Positions 22,559-29,564 of a DNA stretch of 29,564 nucleotides are shown one piece after another; position 1 is the stretch's first letter; each line of letters begins with the position of its first letter. Origin of the DNA: JANOYJ01 sp031373225 (lineage in GTDB: Bacteria; Pseudomonadota; Alphaproteobacteria; Rhizobiales; Rhizobiaceae). The stretch is taken from positions 1 through 29,564 of the forward strand of contig JANMMM010000061.1 in the NCBI GenBank assembly GCA_031373225.1, in the 5' to 3' direction. Below the pieces are notes generated by a model. The model was not told the DNA's origin, made no database searches, and saw only the letters and a list, made by a program, of their open reading frames with translations. Made by a program: the position numbers and the translations under genes.

Positions 22559-25114
22559 TCACGCGGCGAATTGATTGAGGGACACATAGTCCTTGATATA
22601 GTCCGGCACCAGCGCGCGGTATTTCTCCGGCACGTGTTTGAAGTCCTTCATAGAGAAGACCGGATTGGTGGCAAGGTCGCCATAGCGCTTGGCCTCAATA
22701 ATGTGGCGCACCTGATCGCTGGTGAGGTATGCTTTGAAGAAATGCCGGATGGCGGGGATCGACGCCGCTTCTTCCGGCTTGCGGTCGAGCACAAATTTGG
22801 CGAACTCCTCCTCCAGCAGCTCGTCCTTGGATTTGAAACCGGGAATGAGGCCGAAGACTTTTTCAAGGATTTCGCGCAGCGTAATGCGCCGGTCCACCGC
22901 CGCCGCCTTGCGCAGCTTTTCCAGCGAATAATATTCGTTTGGCTTGTCGAACACTTCGCGGTTCACATAGTCGATCACCCGGTCCCATTGCCCCGCTTCC
23001 ACGGCCTTGGCGATGGTTTCGTCCTGCTTGACCGCATCCTCAAACTTTTCAAAGAACATGCGGTCGATGCGCATGCCTTCGTGCCCGATGGCCTGTTCCT
23101 TGATCGAGGCGAGAATGTCCTCGCCCTCATGGATGTATGGCGCGGCAGGATCAGACATTCCTCCATGAATGCTGTCCTCACCAATGCCGATTTTCTCCGC
23201 CATCGGTTTCTGCACCGGTAGCTTTATGATTTCGTCATAATTGAAATCCTCCTCGAAATATTCGCAGTTGGCGAAGAAATCGAACAGTTTGAAAGCCTGC
23301 TTCTCGGGCTCCTTCACGGACTCCCTGATGCCGACATCGTTGCACTCGGCGAGAAAATTGTGCCTGCGCGTGCCCCGCCCCTTGATCTGGATGAAATCTG
23401 TCGGCGAGAAAATCGGCCGCAGCAGGCCAAGGTTCAAAATGTCCGGGCAATCATAACCCGTCGTCATCATGCCGACTGTGACACAGACGCGCGCCTTGCT
23501 GGTCTTGTAGCCCTCCAAGACGCTGCTGTTTCCAAGCAATTTATTGTTGGCGAAGTTGATGGTGAATTGCTGGGCCTCGGGAATCTGCGAGGTGACCTGT
23601 ACCGCAAAGTCGGACTTGTAGCGTCCCGGAAACATGCGGCAAGCGATGTCGTTGAGGATTTGCACCAGTTTGGTCGCCTGCCGCTGGCTGACGGCGAAAA
23701 GGATCGATTTGCCAATCTCGCCGCTGACCGGATCGCGCATCGCGTTTTCAAGGAAAGTTTTGCAGAACAGAAGGTTGGTCTTTTCGGAGAAGAACCGCTT
23801 TTCAAAGTCGCGCTGGGCGTAGCTGTCCTTTTCTTCATTGCCCTCGTCATCCGTCGCGGTGACGACATAGCCCTCATCTGACAGAAGCTGCGTTGTGACA
23901 TCGGTCCTCGCGTCGATGACGGTCGGGTTGATGAGGAACCCTTCTTTCACACCGTCCAGCAGCGAATAGCGGAATGTCGGCTGGCCGTTTTCGCAGCCGA
24001 AGGTGCGGTACGTGTCGAGCAAAAGACGCCGCTCGGTCTGGCGCAGGTCGCGTTTCAGCGGCTCCTCGTTCGGGAGATTCTTCAGATAGTCGCGCGGCGT
24101 CGCCGTAAGCCCAAGCTTGCAACCAACAAAATAGTCGAACACCGCCCGCGCATTGCCGCCGATCGAGCGGTGCGCTTCATCGGAAATGACAAAGTCAAAA
24201 TCCGTCGGCGAAAACTGGTGCTGAAACTTGTTGTTGAACAGCAGCGACTGCACCGTCGAAACCACGATCTCGGCATGACGCCAGTCATCGCGGCTCTGCT
24301 TGTAGATGACCGTCTTGTAGTCGTTCGCCAAATTCTGGACGAAGGCCTTCTTCGCCTGATCCTCAAGTTCAATCCGGTCCACCAGAAAAAGCACGCGGCG
24401 CGCATTTCCAGATTTCAGAAACAGCTTGATGATCGCCGCTGCCGTCAGCGTCTTGCCGGTGCCCGTCGCCATTTCAAACAGGAACCGGTCCTTGCCCTCG
24501 CCGACCGCGCGCTGCAGCGCCTTGATGGCGCTGAGCTGATAGGGGCGCAGAAACCGCAGGCTGTTGGTCTCGATGTAACCCGGTCGTTCGGCTTCATTTT
24601 TCCAGCCCGCCTCGGCAGCATAGTTCGGGCGCTGCGTCAGGGCGACATAGTCATCAGAGACAGCCTCGTCGATCAGCCGTTGCGGATTGGGCTTGGCCTT
24701 TTGGTAGCTTGCGGTCGAGTCCGGACTTGGGAACGAGGTGATGATATTCGGATTGCCGCGCTCCAAATCCCAAAAATAATGTAGATTGCCATTTGACAAA
24801 ATGACAAACCGGCAGTTCTGCGACTTGGCATAGCGGCGCGCCTGTTCCTTGCCGACGAGCGGCTCCTTGCCTTCGGCCTTCGCTTCTAAAACAATGAGCG
24901 GGCGGCCAGCGGCGTCGAGCAGGAGGAAATCGACAAAGCCGTTTTTGACAGTTTCGAAATCCTCGCCAAGATGGTCGATTTGACCTGAGGCGATTTTGAC
25001 ATTCGGCTCAAGCACGATGTTGGCCTTGCCATTGTCATGGTCGAAAAACCGCCAGCCCGCCTCGTCCAGCAGCCTGTTGATCTTGATGCGCGCCCGCGCT
25101 TCTTTCGCCGCCAT
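22559..25114 (-). CDS. hsdR: Type I restriction endonuclease subunit R (EcoEI-like)
   Basis: 851-residue motor/nuclease subunit. An N-terminal nuclease domain has the PD-(D/E)xK pattern Asp62 ... Glu77-Ala-Lys79 (GFVDFLLLDAAGRPLIVLEAK). The helicase core follows, with Walker A EMATGTGKT (214-222), DEAH box SDEAHRS (311-317) and GLTATPRDYL, then a second RecA domain (GYDCPDILNLGLLRPIFSPT, IQIKGRGTRR). The C-terminal ~200 residues fit the EcoEI-type R C-terminal domain that contacts the methylase. Length is shorter than EcoKI-type R, as usual for this group. It is followed after 9 bp by the HsdM-HsdS gene, forming a two-gene operon. All key motifs are intact, so it looks active. Confidence 0.94.
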   Translation of the reverse strand: MAAKEARARIKINRLLDEAGWRFFDHDNGKANIVLEPNVKIASGQIDHLGEDFETVKNGFVDFLLLDAAGRPLIVLEAKAEGKEPLVGKEQARRYAKSQNCRFVILSNGNLHYFWDLERGNPNIITSFPSPDSTASYQKAKPNPQRLIDEAVSDDYVALTQRPNYAAEAGWKNEAERPGYIETNSLRFLRPYQLSAIKALQRAVGEGKDRFLFEMATGTGKTLTAAAIIKLFLKSGNARRVLFLVDRIELEDQAKKAFVQNLANDYKTVIYKQSRDDWRHAEIVVSTVQSLLFNNKFQHQFSPTDFDFVISDEAHRSIGGNARAVFDYFVGCKLGLTATPRDYLKNLPNEEPLKRDLRQTERRLLLDTYRTFGCENGQPTFRYSLLDGVKEGFLINPTVIDARTDVTTQLLSDEGYVVTATDDEGNEEKDSYAQRDFEKRFFSEKTNLLFCKTFLENAMRDPVSGEIGKSILFAVSQRQATKLVQILNDIACRMFPGRYKSDFAVQVTSQIPEAQQFTINFANNKLLGNSSVLEGYKTSKARVCVTVGMMTTGYDCPDILNLGLLRPIFSPTDFIQIKGRGTRRHNFLAECNDVGIRESVKEPEKQAFKLFDFFANCEYFEEDFNYDEIIKLPVQKPMAEKIGIGEDSIHGGMSDPAAPYIHEGEDILASIKEQAIGHEGMRIDRMFFEKFEDAVKQDETIAKAVEAGQWDRVIDYVNREVFDKPNEYYSLEKLRKAAAVDRRITLREILEKVFGLIPGFKSKDELLEEEFAKFVLDRKPEEAASIPAIRHFFKAYLTSDQVRHIIEAKRYGDLATNPVFSMKDFKHVPEKYRALVPDYIKDYVSLNQFAA

Positions 25115-25121
25115 GCTGACT

Positions 25122-25144
25122 TATGTCCCGGTTTGCGCGACATA
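25122..25144. promoter_or_regulatory. Inverted repeat upstream of hsdR
   Basis: TATGTC and GACATA form a perfect 6-bp inverted repeat with an 11-base spacer, 8-30 bases before the hsdR start codon. A regulator-binding site over the ribosome site or start site of the operon is possible. The dyad is short and could be chance. No clear -35/-10 pair was found in the 137-bp gap. Confidence 0.25.
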
Positions 25145-25251
25145 GTAGCAAGAAAGTCTTGCAACGATAGCCCACCGCGCCAATCAAGATTGACTTGTCC
25201 AGCCAAGGCGGCAAGCTGCATGTTTTGGCGTCCTCGGGGAACAAGCATCCC

Positions 25252-25905
25252 ATGACCATCCTCACCCTCCTCGACTATGCCGGCGTCGCCGTCTTCGCCG
25301 CCACCGGCGCGCTGGCCGCTTCGCGCCGCCAGATGGACCTGATCGGCTTCATCTTCCTCGCCATTGTCACCGGCGTCGGCGGCGGGACGCTGCGGGATTT
25401 GGTGCTGGGGCAGACGCCGGTGTTCTGGGTTAATGAGCCTGGCTATCTCATCGTCGCGGCGGCGACCGCCGTCATCGTCTATTTCACGGCGCATCTGGTC
25501 TGGTCACGCTATCTGTGGCTGCTCTGGCTCGATGCCATCGGGCTTGCGGCCTATTGCGTCATCGGGGCGGCCAAGGGACTGGCGCTTGGCGTGCCTGCGC
25601 CGATCGCGGTGGTCACCGGCATTATGACCGCCACATTTGGCGGCATTTTGCGCGACATGGTGACCGGCGAGCCGTCGGTGCTGATGCGGCGGGAGATTTA
25701 TCTGACGGCGGCGCTGGCCGGGGCGAGCGCCTATACAATTTTGACGATATTCAACGCCCCCGCCGTGCCTGCGGCGCTGGCCTCAACCCTCGCGGCCTTT
25801 CTGGTCAGAGGCGGGGCGCTGTATTACGGCTGGCAGTTTCCAGTGTTCCGCGCCCGCGAGGGCCGCACGCCGGAAGAGGTGAGTGAGGAAAGAAAGCTCA
25901 GATAA
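25252..25905 (+). CDS. Trimeric intracellular cation channel family membrane protein (UPF0126)
   Basis: 217-residue inner-membrane protein with about seven hydrophobic segments in two homologous halves, the layout of bacterial TRIC/UPF0126 (YadS/YicG) proteins. Each half carries the signature Gly-Gly-x-x-Arg-Asp: VGGGTLRDLVLG and FGGILRDMVTG. Bacterial members conduct potassium or sodium in vitro; some are linked to glycine uptake, so the physiological substrate is open. The ATG at 25252 was chosen for the family-like start (MTILTLLDYAGVAVFAATGA) and an upstream GGGGA; an earlier start at 25195 adds 19 residues. It ends overlapping the convergent kinase gene by 8 bp. Confidence 0.92.
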   Translation: MTILTLLDYAGVAVFAATGALAASRRQMDLIGFIFLAIVTGVGGGTLRDLVLGQTPVFWVNEPGYLIVAAATAVIVYFTAHLVWSRYLWLLWLDAIGLAAYCVIGAAKGLALGVPAPIAVVTGIMTATFGGILRDMVTGEPSVLMRREIYLTAALAGASAYTILTIFNAPAVPAALASTLAAFLVRGGALYYGWQFPVFRAREGRTPEEVSEERKLR

Positions 25906-26890
25906 TGCCTTGCTCGCGCGCCGCATCGCGCAGGCTGACCATCGGCCGCGGCCCTATCTGGCTGATGACAATGGACGCCGCCAGTGAGCCGAGCCTGCCG
26001 CATTTGGCCAGCGGGTATCCCTGGGTGAGCCCGAACAGCACGCCCGCTGCATACAGATCGCCCGCGCCAGTCGTGTCCACGACCGTCTCGACCGGAACCG
26101 GCTCGACCATCACCGTCTCCGCACCCTTAATGATGACCGAACCTTTTTCCGAGCGTGTCACCGCCGCCATTTCGCAGTCATTGCGCAAGGCTGCGAGTGC
26201 GGTGTCGAAATCGGCGGTCTGGTACAGCGATTTCAATTCGTGCTCGTTGGCAAAGCAGATGTCCACCGTTCCGGAGCGCATCAGTTCGAGGAACTCAGCC
26301 CGGTAGCGGTCGACGCAGAACGGGTCGGACAGCGTCATCGCCATTTTGCGCCCGTTTTTGTGGGCGATTTTCGCCGCGAGCCGTATCGCGTCCTTGGCCA
26401 GCGGCGGGTCCCAGAGATAGCCTTCGAAATAGGTGATTTTCGAGGAGGCGACCTTGTCCTCCTCAATGTCCTCCGGCTTCAGTTCGACGCAGGCGCCCAG
26501 ATACGTGTTCATCGAGCGCTCGCCGTCGGGCGTCACAAAAATCATCGACCGCGCCGTCGGCGGCATTCCCTGCAGCGGCTTTGTGTCAAACGCGACGCCC
26601 TGCGCATGCATGTCGTGATTAAACACACCGCCGAGATGATCGCTGGAAACCTTACCGAAATAGGCCGCCCTGCCGCCGAAATTGGCGACGCCCGCAGCCG
26701 TGTTCCCGGCGCTGCCGCCTGACGTCTCCATCGCCGGTCCCATCCGCGAGTAGAGAAGCTCCGCCCGTTCGCCGTCGATCAGGTTCATCGCGCCCTTGAT
26801 GATGCCGTTGGCATGGATGAAGTCATCTTCTGTGCGCGCGATAATATCGACAATGGCGTTGCCGATGGTCAGAACGTCGTACTCAGCCAT
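25898..26890 (-). CDS. PfkB-family carbohydrate/nucleoside kinase, probably adenosine kinase
   Basis: 330-residue ribokinase-fold enzyme. The N-terminal YDVLTIGNAIVDI and GGSAGNTAAGVANFGG (58-73) bind the nucleoside or sugar; the PfkB signature VDTTGAGDLYAAG (271-283) supplies the anion hole and catalytic base Asp278. The N-terminus and GDA-like AIVDII motif match the alphaproteobacterial adenosine kinase group, which makes AMP from adenosine; a different PfkB substrate is not excluded. It converges on the TRIC gene and is followed, 64 bp upstream, by the nth stop on the same strand. Confidence 0.88.
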   Translation of the reverse strand: MAEYDVLTIGNAIVDIIARTEDDFIHANGIIKGAMNLIDGERAELLYSRMGPAMETSGGSAGNTAAGVANFGGRAAYFGKVSSDHLGGVFNHDMHAQGVAFDTKPLQGMPPTARSMIFVTPDGERSMNTYLGACVELKPEDIEEDKVASSKITYFEGYLWDPPLAKDAIRLAAKIAHKNGRKMAMTLSDPFCVDRYRAEFLELMRSGTVDICFANEHELKSLYQTADFDTALAALRNDCEMAAVTRSEKGSVIIKGAETVMVEPVPVETVVDTTGAGDLYAAGVLFGLTQGYPLAKCGRLGSLAASIVISQIGPRPMVSLRDAAREQGII

Positions 26891-26954
26891 GAAAAAGTCC
26901 CTGAAATTGCAAACCCGCGCTCCTTAGAGGAGGCGGCGTGAATTGGGAAGCCTG

Positions 26955-27674
26955 TCAATCGGAGACGGTCAGCGGCGCCGGAATGGCATTGGTCTTCTCC
27001 GCCGCCTTGCACAGATCGGCGATAATGCAGGCGGCGCAGCGCGGCTTGCGCGCGGTGCAGACATAGCGCCCATGCAGGATCAGCCAATGATGTGCGTGGA
27101 ACAGATAGTCCGCCGGAATGACGCGCATCAGCCCCGCCTCCACCTGATCCGGCGTCTTGCCGGGAGCCAGCCCCAGCCGGTTGCCGATTCGGAACAGATG
27201 CGTGTCCACCGCCATCACCGCCTGGCCAAACGCATTGTTGAGCACGACATTGGCGGTCTTGCGCCCGACGCCGGGCAGTTTCATCAGCGCCTCGCGCGTA
27301 TCCGGCACCTCGCTCGAATGATCGCGGATCAAGGCCTCACTCAGCGCGATGACGTTCTTCGCCTTGTTGCGCCAAAGGCCGATGGTCCTGATATGCCCTG
27401 AGACTGTTTCCTCGCCCAGCGCCAGCATTTTCTCCGGCGTGTCAGCGAGAGCGAACAGACCCCGCGTCGCCTTGTTGACGCCAATGTCCGTCGCCTGCGC
27501 CGACAGCACGACGGCCACCAAAAGGGTGAACGGGTTAACATATTCCAGATCTCCCTTGGGTTCGGGCCGCTGCACGGAAAAGCGGCGGAACATTTCCCGC
27601 ACCTCTTCCGGCGCATAGAGCGGCTTGGTCTTTTTGGCTCTGGCTGCGGCACTTTTGGTCTTTTTGTTTTGCAT
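26955..27674 (-). CDS. nth: Endonuclease III (DNA glycosylase/AP lyase)
   Basis: 239-residue base-excision repair enzyme removing oxidised pyrimidines. The helix-hairpin-helix LPGVGRKTANVV contains catalytic Lys139, and AVDTHLFRI the Asp157. The C-terminal [4Fe-4S] ligands are exactly spaced, C-x6-C-x2-C-x5-C (Cys206, 213, 216, 222). The N-terminus is a Lys/Ala-rich extension (MQNKKTKSAAARAKKTK) of about 18 residues before the core. ATG 27674 was chosen as the first Met giving a normal length; the frame stays open upstream but only in the shadow of the next gene. It diverges from the DUF2244 gene with just 21 bp between start codons. Confidence 0.96.
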   Translation of the reverse strand: MQNKKTKSAAARAKKTKPLYAPEEVREMFRRFSVQRPEPKGDLEYVNPFTLLVAVVLSAQATDIGVNKATRGLFALADTPEKMLALGEETVSGHIRTIGLWRNKAKNVIALSEALIRDHSSEVPDTREALMKLPGVGRKTANVVLNNAFGQAVMAVDTHLFRIGNRLGLAPGKTPDQVEAGLMRVIPADYLFHAHHWLILHGRYVCTARKPRCAACIIADLCKAAEKTNAIPAPLTVSD

Positions 27675-27695
27675 CAGCGCACTATAGTTCCGCAG

Positions 27696-28178
27696 ATGGA
27701 TGAGACAATCAGGAACGAACCGATTTTCCACGCGCGCCTTACGCCGCACCGTTCGCTCGGCCCAAAGGGTTTCCGCATTCTCATGGGCGTGTTCATCTTC
27801 GTCTGGCTGACAACCGGCGCGGTGTTTCTGTCGCTCGGCGCCTGGCCGATTTTCGGCTTTTTTGGCCTTGATGTGCTGCTGGTCTTCCTCGCCTTCCGCT
27901 GGAACTACCATGCGGGCCGGGCGCACGAGGAGGTCGAGCTTTCGCCGCTGCATCTGGCGATCCGCAAACACGCGCCGTCGGGCAAACAGTCGGAGCACGG
28001 CTTTAACCCGTTCTGGGCGAAGTTCGACGTGAAGCGGCATGAGTTTGCCGGGATCACGCGGATGAGCGTTGCGGGCGAGGGTCGCGCGGTGGCGCTGGGC
28101 GGGTTTCTCAATCCGGACGACCGGGAGAGTTTCGCCAAGGCGTTCGGCGCGGCGCTGGGGCAGGCGAAGCGGGGATAA
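27696..28178 (+). CDS. DUF2244 family membrane protein
   Basis: 160-residue protein with two adjacent transmembrane helices (about 28-70: GFRILMGVFIFVWLTTGAVF and LGAWPIFGFFGLDVLLVFLA) after a short cytoplasmic N-terminus (FHARLTPHRSLGPKGF), followed by a soluble region with FRWNYHAGRAHEEVEL and FNPFWAKFDV. This arrangement and the LTPHRSL start match DUF2244, a proteobacterial family of unknown function often found beside nth. ATG 27696 is preferred over a TTG-type start at 27669, which would overlap nth. The C-terminal Gly-Gly-Phe-Leu-Asn-Pro segment is typical of the family. Confidence 0.9.
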   Translation: MDETIRNEPIFHARLTPHRSLGPKGFRILMGVFIFVWLTTGAVFLSLGAWPIFGFFGLDVLLVFLAFRWNYHAGRAHEEVELSPLHLAIRKHAPSGKQSEHGFNPFWAKFDVKRHEFAGITRMSVAGEGRAVALGGFLNPDDRESFAKAFGAALGQAKRG

Positions 28179-28207
28179 GCGACGGTGTGAGAGCTGAACG
28201 CTCTCAC

Positions 28208-28351
28208 AAAGTCCGTCATCCCGGACGGCGGAGCCGATCCGGGACCCATTCCGGCGAAGAACGTTGTTCTGCGTCCTTGCTCCGTGTGGCGACATTCCGG
28301 AATGGGTCCCGGCTCGCGTCGCTTCGCTCCTTGGCCGGGATGACGGGCTTT
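28208..28351. repeat. Long inverted-repeat element between DUF2244 and Ada-like genes
   Basis: Arms 28208-28254 and 28297-28351 are imperfect inverted copies. The outer ends (AAAGTCCGTCATCCC against GGGATGACGGGCTTT) match in 14 of 15 positions, and the inner ends CCGGGACCCATTCCGG match CCGGAATGGGTCCCGG exactly; the right arm has a few extra bases. The 42-base centre is unrelated. This CGTCATCCCGG...GGGACCCATTCCGG type is a well-known dispersed palindromic sequence in alphaproteobacteria and differs from the elements at 127 and 17941. The rest of the 298-bp gap (28179-28476) shows nothing else. Confidence 0.85.
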
Positions 28352-28476
28352 GGGAATCTGCGCCAACCGAGTTGATGACGGATCATGATGACAAAGCGCA
28401 GATTTTCATTCATCCCAAGAATCGGGTGGCGTCACACTTTTCGAGCGCTTAATCTCCCCGTCAATGGAGAAACGCC

Positions 28477-29358
28477 ATGCTGCACGTCAAACCTGAATCC
28501 GCCTTTTCACACGACATCCCAGCCGCCGATTATGCCGTCATCCGAAAGGTGATCGAGCATATCAGCCTCGATTACCGCGAACAGCCCTCGCTTGAGGACT
28601 TGGCCGACGAGACCGGCCTTGAGGCGACGGCGCTGCAGAAGCTCTTCACCCGCTGGGCGGGCCTGTCGCCGAAAGCCTTCCTGCAGGCCGTCACCATGGA
28701 CCATGCGCGCCGCCTGCTGGATGACGGAATGCCGCTGCTCGACACGGCCTATGAAGTCGGCCTGTCCGGTCCCAGCCGCCTGCACGACCTTTTCGTCACG
28801 CACGAGGCCATGTCGCCCGGCGATTTCAAGACGCGCGGCGGCGGGCTGACAATCCGCTATGGCTTCCACCCCTCGCCGTTTGGCCTCGCACTCATTATGA
28901 CGACCGAGCGTGGCATATGCGGCCTCGCTTTCGCCAATGAAGACAGCAAAGAAGCCGCCCTCGCTGACATGACGCGCCGCTGGCCGGACGCTGCCTATAT
29001 ACGCGACGATGCGGCCGTCTCCGGCGAGGCGGCGCGTGTGTTTGATCCCGCGCGCTGGAGCGCGGAGCGGCCGCTGCGAATTGTGCTGATCGGCACGGAT
29101 TTCCAGGTCAAGGTCTGGCAGAGCCTGCTCAGCGTGCCGATGGGCAAGGCGACAACTTATGGAACCATCGCGCGGAGAATCGGCTCCCCAAAGGCCTCGC
29201 GCGCCGTGGGCGCGGCGGTCGGGGCCAATCCAATCTCCTTCGTTGTCCCCTGCCACCGCGCCGTCGGCGCCACCGGCGCGCTCACCGGCTATCACTGGGG
29301 ACTGACGCGCAAGCGGGCGATGCTCGGCTGGGAGGCGGGGCAGGTGCTTCGGGCTTGA
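28477..29358 (+). CDS. Ada-like protein: AraC-type HTH plus methylated-DNA-[protein]-cysteine S-methyltransferase
   Basis: 293 residues. The N-terminal ~115 residues are an AraC-type DNA-binding domain (SLEDLADETGLEATALQKLF, WAGLSPKAFLQAVTMDHARR). The C-terminal half is an O6-alkylguanine-DNA methyltransferase: FQVKVWQSLLSVPMGKATTY, the helix-turn-helix RAVGAAVGANP, and the acceptor Cys259 in FVVPCHRAVG. The N-terminal zinc domain of E. coli Ada, which senses methylphosphotriesters through a Cys, is absent. It therefore repairs O6-methylguanine but probably senses damage, if at all, in another way. An AGAAA run precedes the ATG. The call as a two-domain Ada/Ogt protein is firm; its regulatory function is inferred. 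Confidence 0.93.
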   Translation: MLHVKPESAFSHDIPAADYAVIRKVIEHISLDYREQPSLEDLADETGLEATALQKLFTRWAGLSPKAFLQAVTMDHARRLLDDGMPLLDTAYEVGLSGPSRLHDLFVTHEAMSPGDFKTRGGGLTIRYGFHPSPFGLALIMTTERGICGLAFANEDSKEAALADMTRRWPDAAYIRDDAAVSGEAARVFDPARWSAERPLRIVLIGTDFQVKVWQSLLSVPMGKATTYGTIARRIGSPKASRAVGAAVGANPISFVVPCHRAVGATGALTGYHWGLTRKRAMLGWEAGQVLRA

Positions 29359-29409
29359 CCATTCACCGCTTCACCCGCAGAACAAAGCAACTGCGATTGA
29401 GGGAACACA

Positions 29410-29564
29410 ATGATCACCGTCCTCGGCTCCATCGGCTTTGACCTCACCACCATTTCCGACCGCCTACCCAATCCCGGCGAAACCCTGGTCGGCACCGGCT
29501 TTGTCTCCGGCCCCGGCGGCAAGGGCGCGAACCAGGCTCTGGCGGCCAAGCGCGCCGGCGCGGC
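29410..29564 (+). CDS. Ribokinase-like PfkB kinase, 5' end only (partial)
   Basis: An ATG at 29410 with GAGGGA 7 bases upstream opens a frame running off the window. The 51 visible residues, MITVLGSIGFDLTTISDRLP, then GETLVGTGFVSGPGGKGANQ and AL, carry the ribokinase N-terminal substrate motif GGKGANQA. Ribokinase phosphorylates ribose at O5; related members act on other sugars or nucleosides, so the substrate is unresolved. It begins 51 bp after the Ada-like gene on the same strand. Confidence 0.9.
   Translation, partial: MITVLGSIGFDLTTISDRLPNPGETLVGTGFVSGPGGKGANQALAAKRAGA

Noticed and set aside
26955..28295. 446-codon open frame covering nth and extending upstream
   Set aside because: The part beyond 27674 is antisense to the DUF2244 gene and the repeat element; it has no family similarity, and nth is complete from 27674.

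Overview
The window looks like chromosomal DNA of an alphaproteobacterium, probably near the Hyphomicrobiales. The grounds are a DnaK tail followed by dnaJ, a short-form gpmA next to dapB, a DUF2244 gene beside nth, prokaryote-type GshB, an FzlA-like GST beside queG, and typical alphaproteobacterial palindromic repeats. Genes are closely packed, with many 4-base stop/start overlaps. By eye, the first ~1.66 kb (dnaK tail, dnaJ, DUF1330 gene) is clearly less GC-rich than everything after it, so there is a compositional junction near 1660-1675.

Layout. 1-1658: dnaK 3' end, palindromic repeat, dnaJ, DUF1330 gene. 1676-4619: gshB (-), then a divergent sugar-acid operon of a KDPGal-type aldolase and an SMP-30 lactonase (+), then a small RlpA-like protein (-). 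4732-7959: a secreted RoxA-like dihaem cytochrome c and a LuxR-type regulator (-), with a 20-bp palindrome between them. 8080-10432: dut, an Eis-like acetyltransferase and a proline-racemase-family enzyme whose Cys/Thr active-site pair points to trans-3-hydroxy-L-proline dehydratase. 10429-11235: uppP (-). 11366-14056: FzlA-like GST, queG and an SDR-fold protein in an overlapping run. 14133-15017: the murein endopeptidase MepA. 15073-17941: mgsA-glk-dapB-gpmA, mixing central carbon metabolism with lysine/peptidoglycan precursor synthesis. A long inverted-repeat element follows gpmA.

The accessory region is 18171-25114. It opens with an intact tRNA-Leu(CAG) with its own promoter and terminator. 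Then come a 45-codon ORF, a truncated RhuM-family gene and a full-length RhuM-family gene, all in one translationally coupled strand. A damaged second tRNA-Leu copy starts 5 bp after the last RhuM stop and shares 32 identical bases with the intact tRNA. Facing this is a type I restriction-modification system whose methyltransferase and specificity subunits are one polypeptide (HsdM-HsdS fusion), with a separate HsdR. I read this as a defence island at a tRNA locus. The truncated RhuM gene appears to be a deletion product of a tandem [small ORF + RhuM] duplication, because its new C-terminus matches the C-terminus of the 45-codon ORF. No integrase is visible.

25252-29564 returns to backbone genes: a TRIC/UPF0126 membrane protein, an adenosine-kinase-like PfkB enzyme (-), nth (-), a DUF2244 membrane protein, a second long inverted-repeat element, an Ada-like AraC-HTH/O6-alkylguanine methyltransferase and the 5' end of a ribokinase-like gene.
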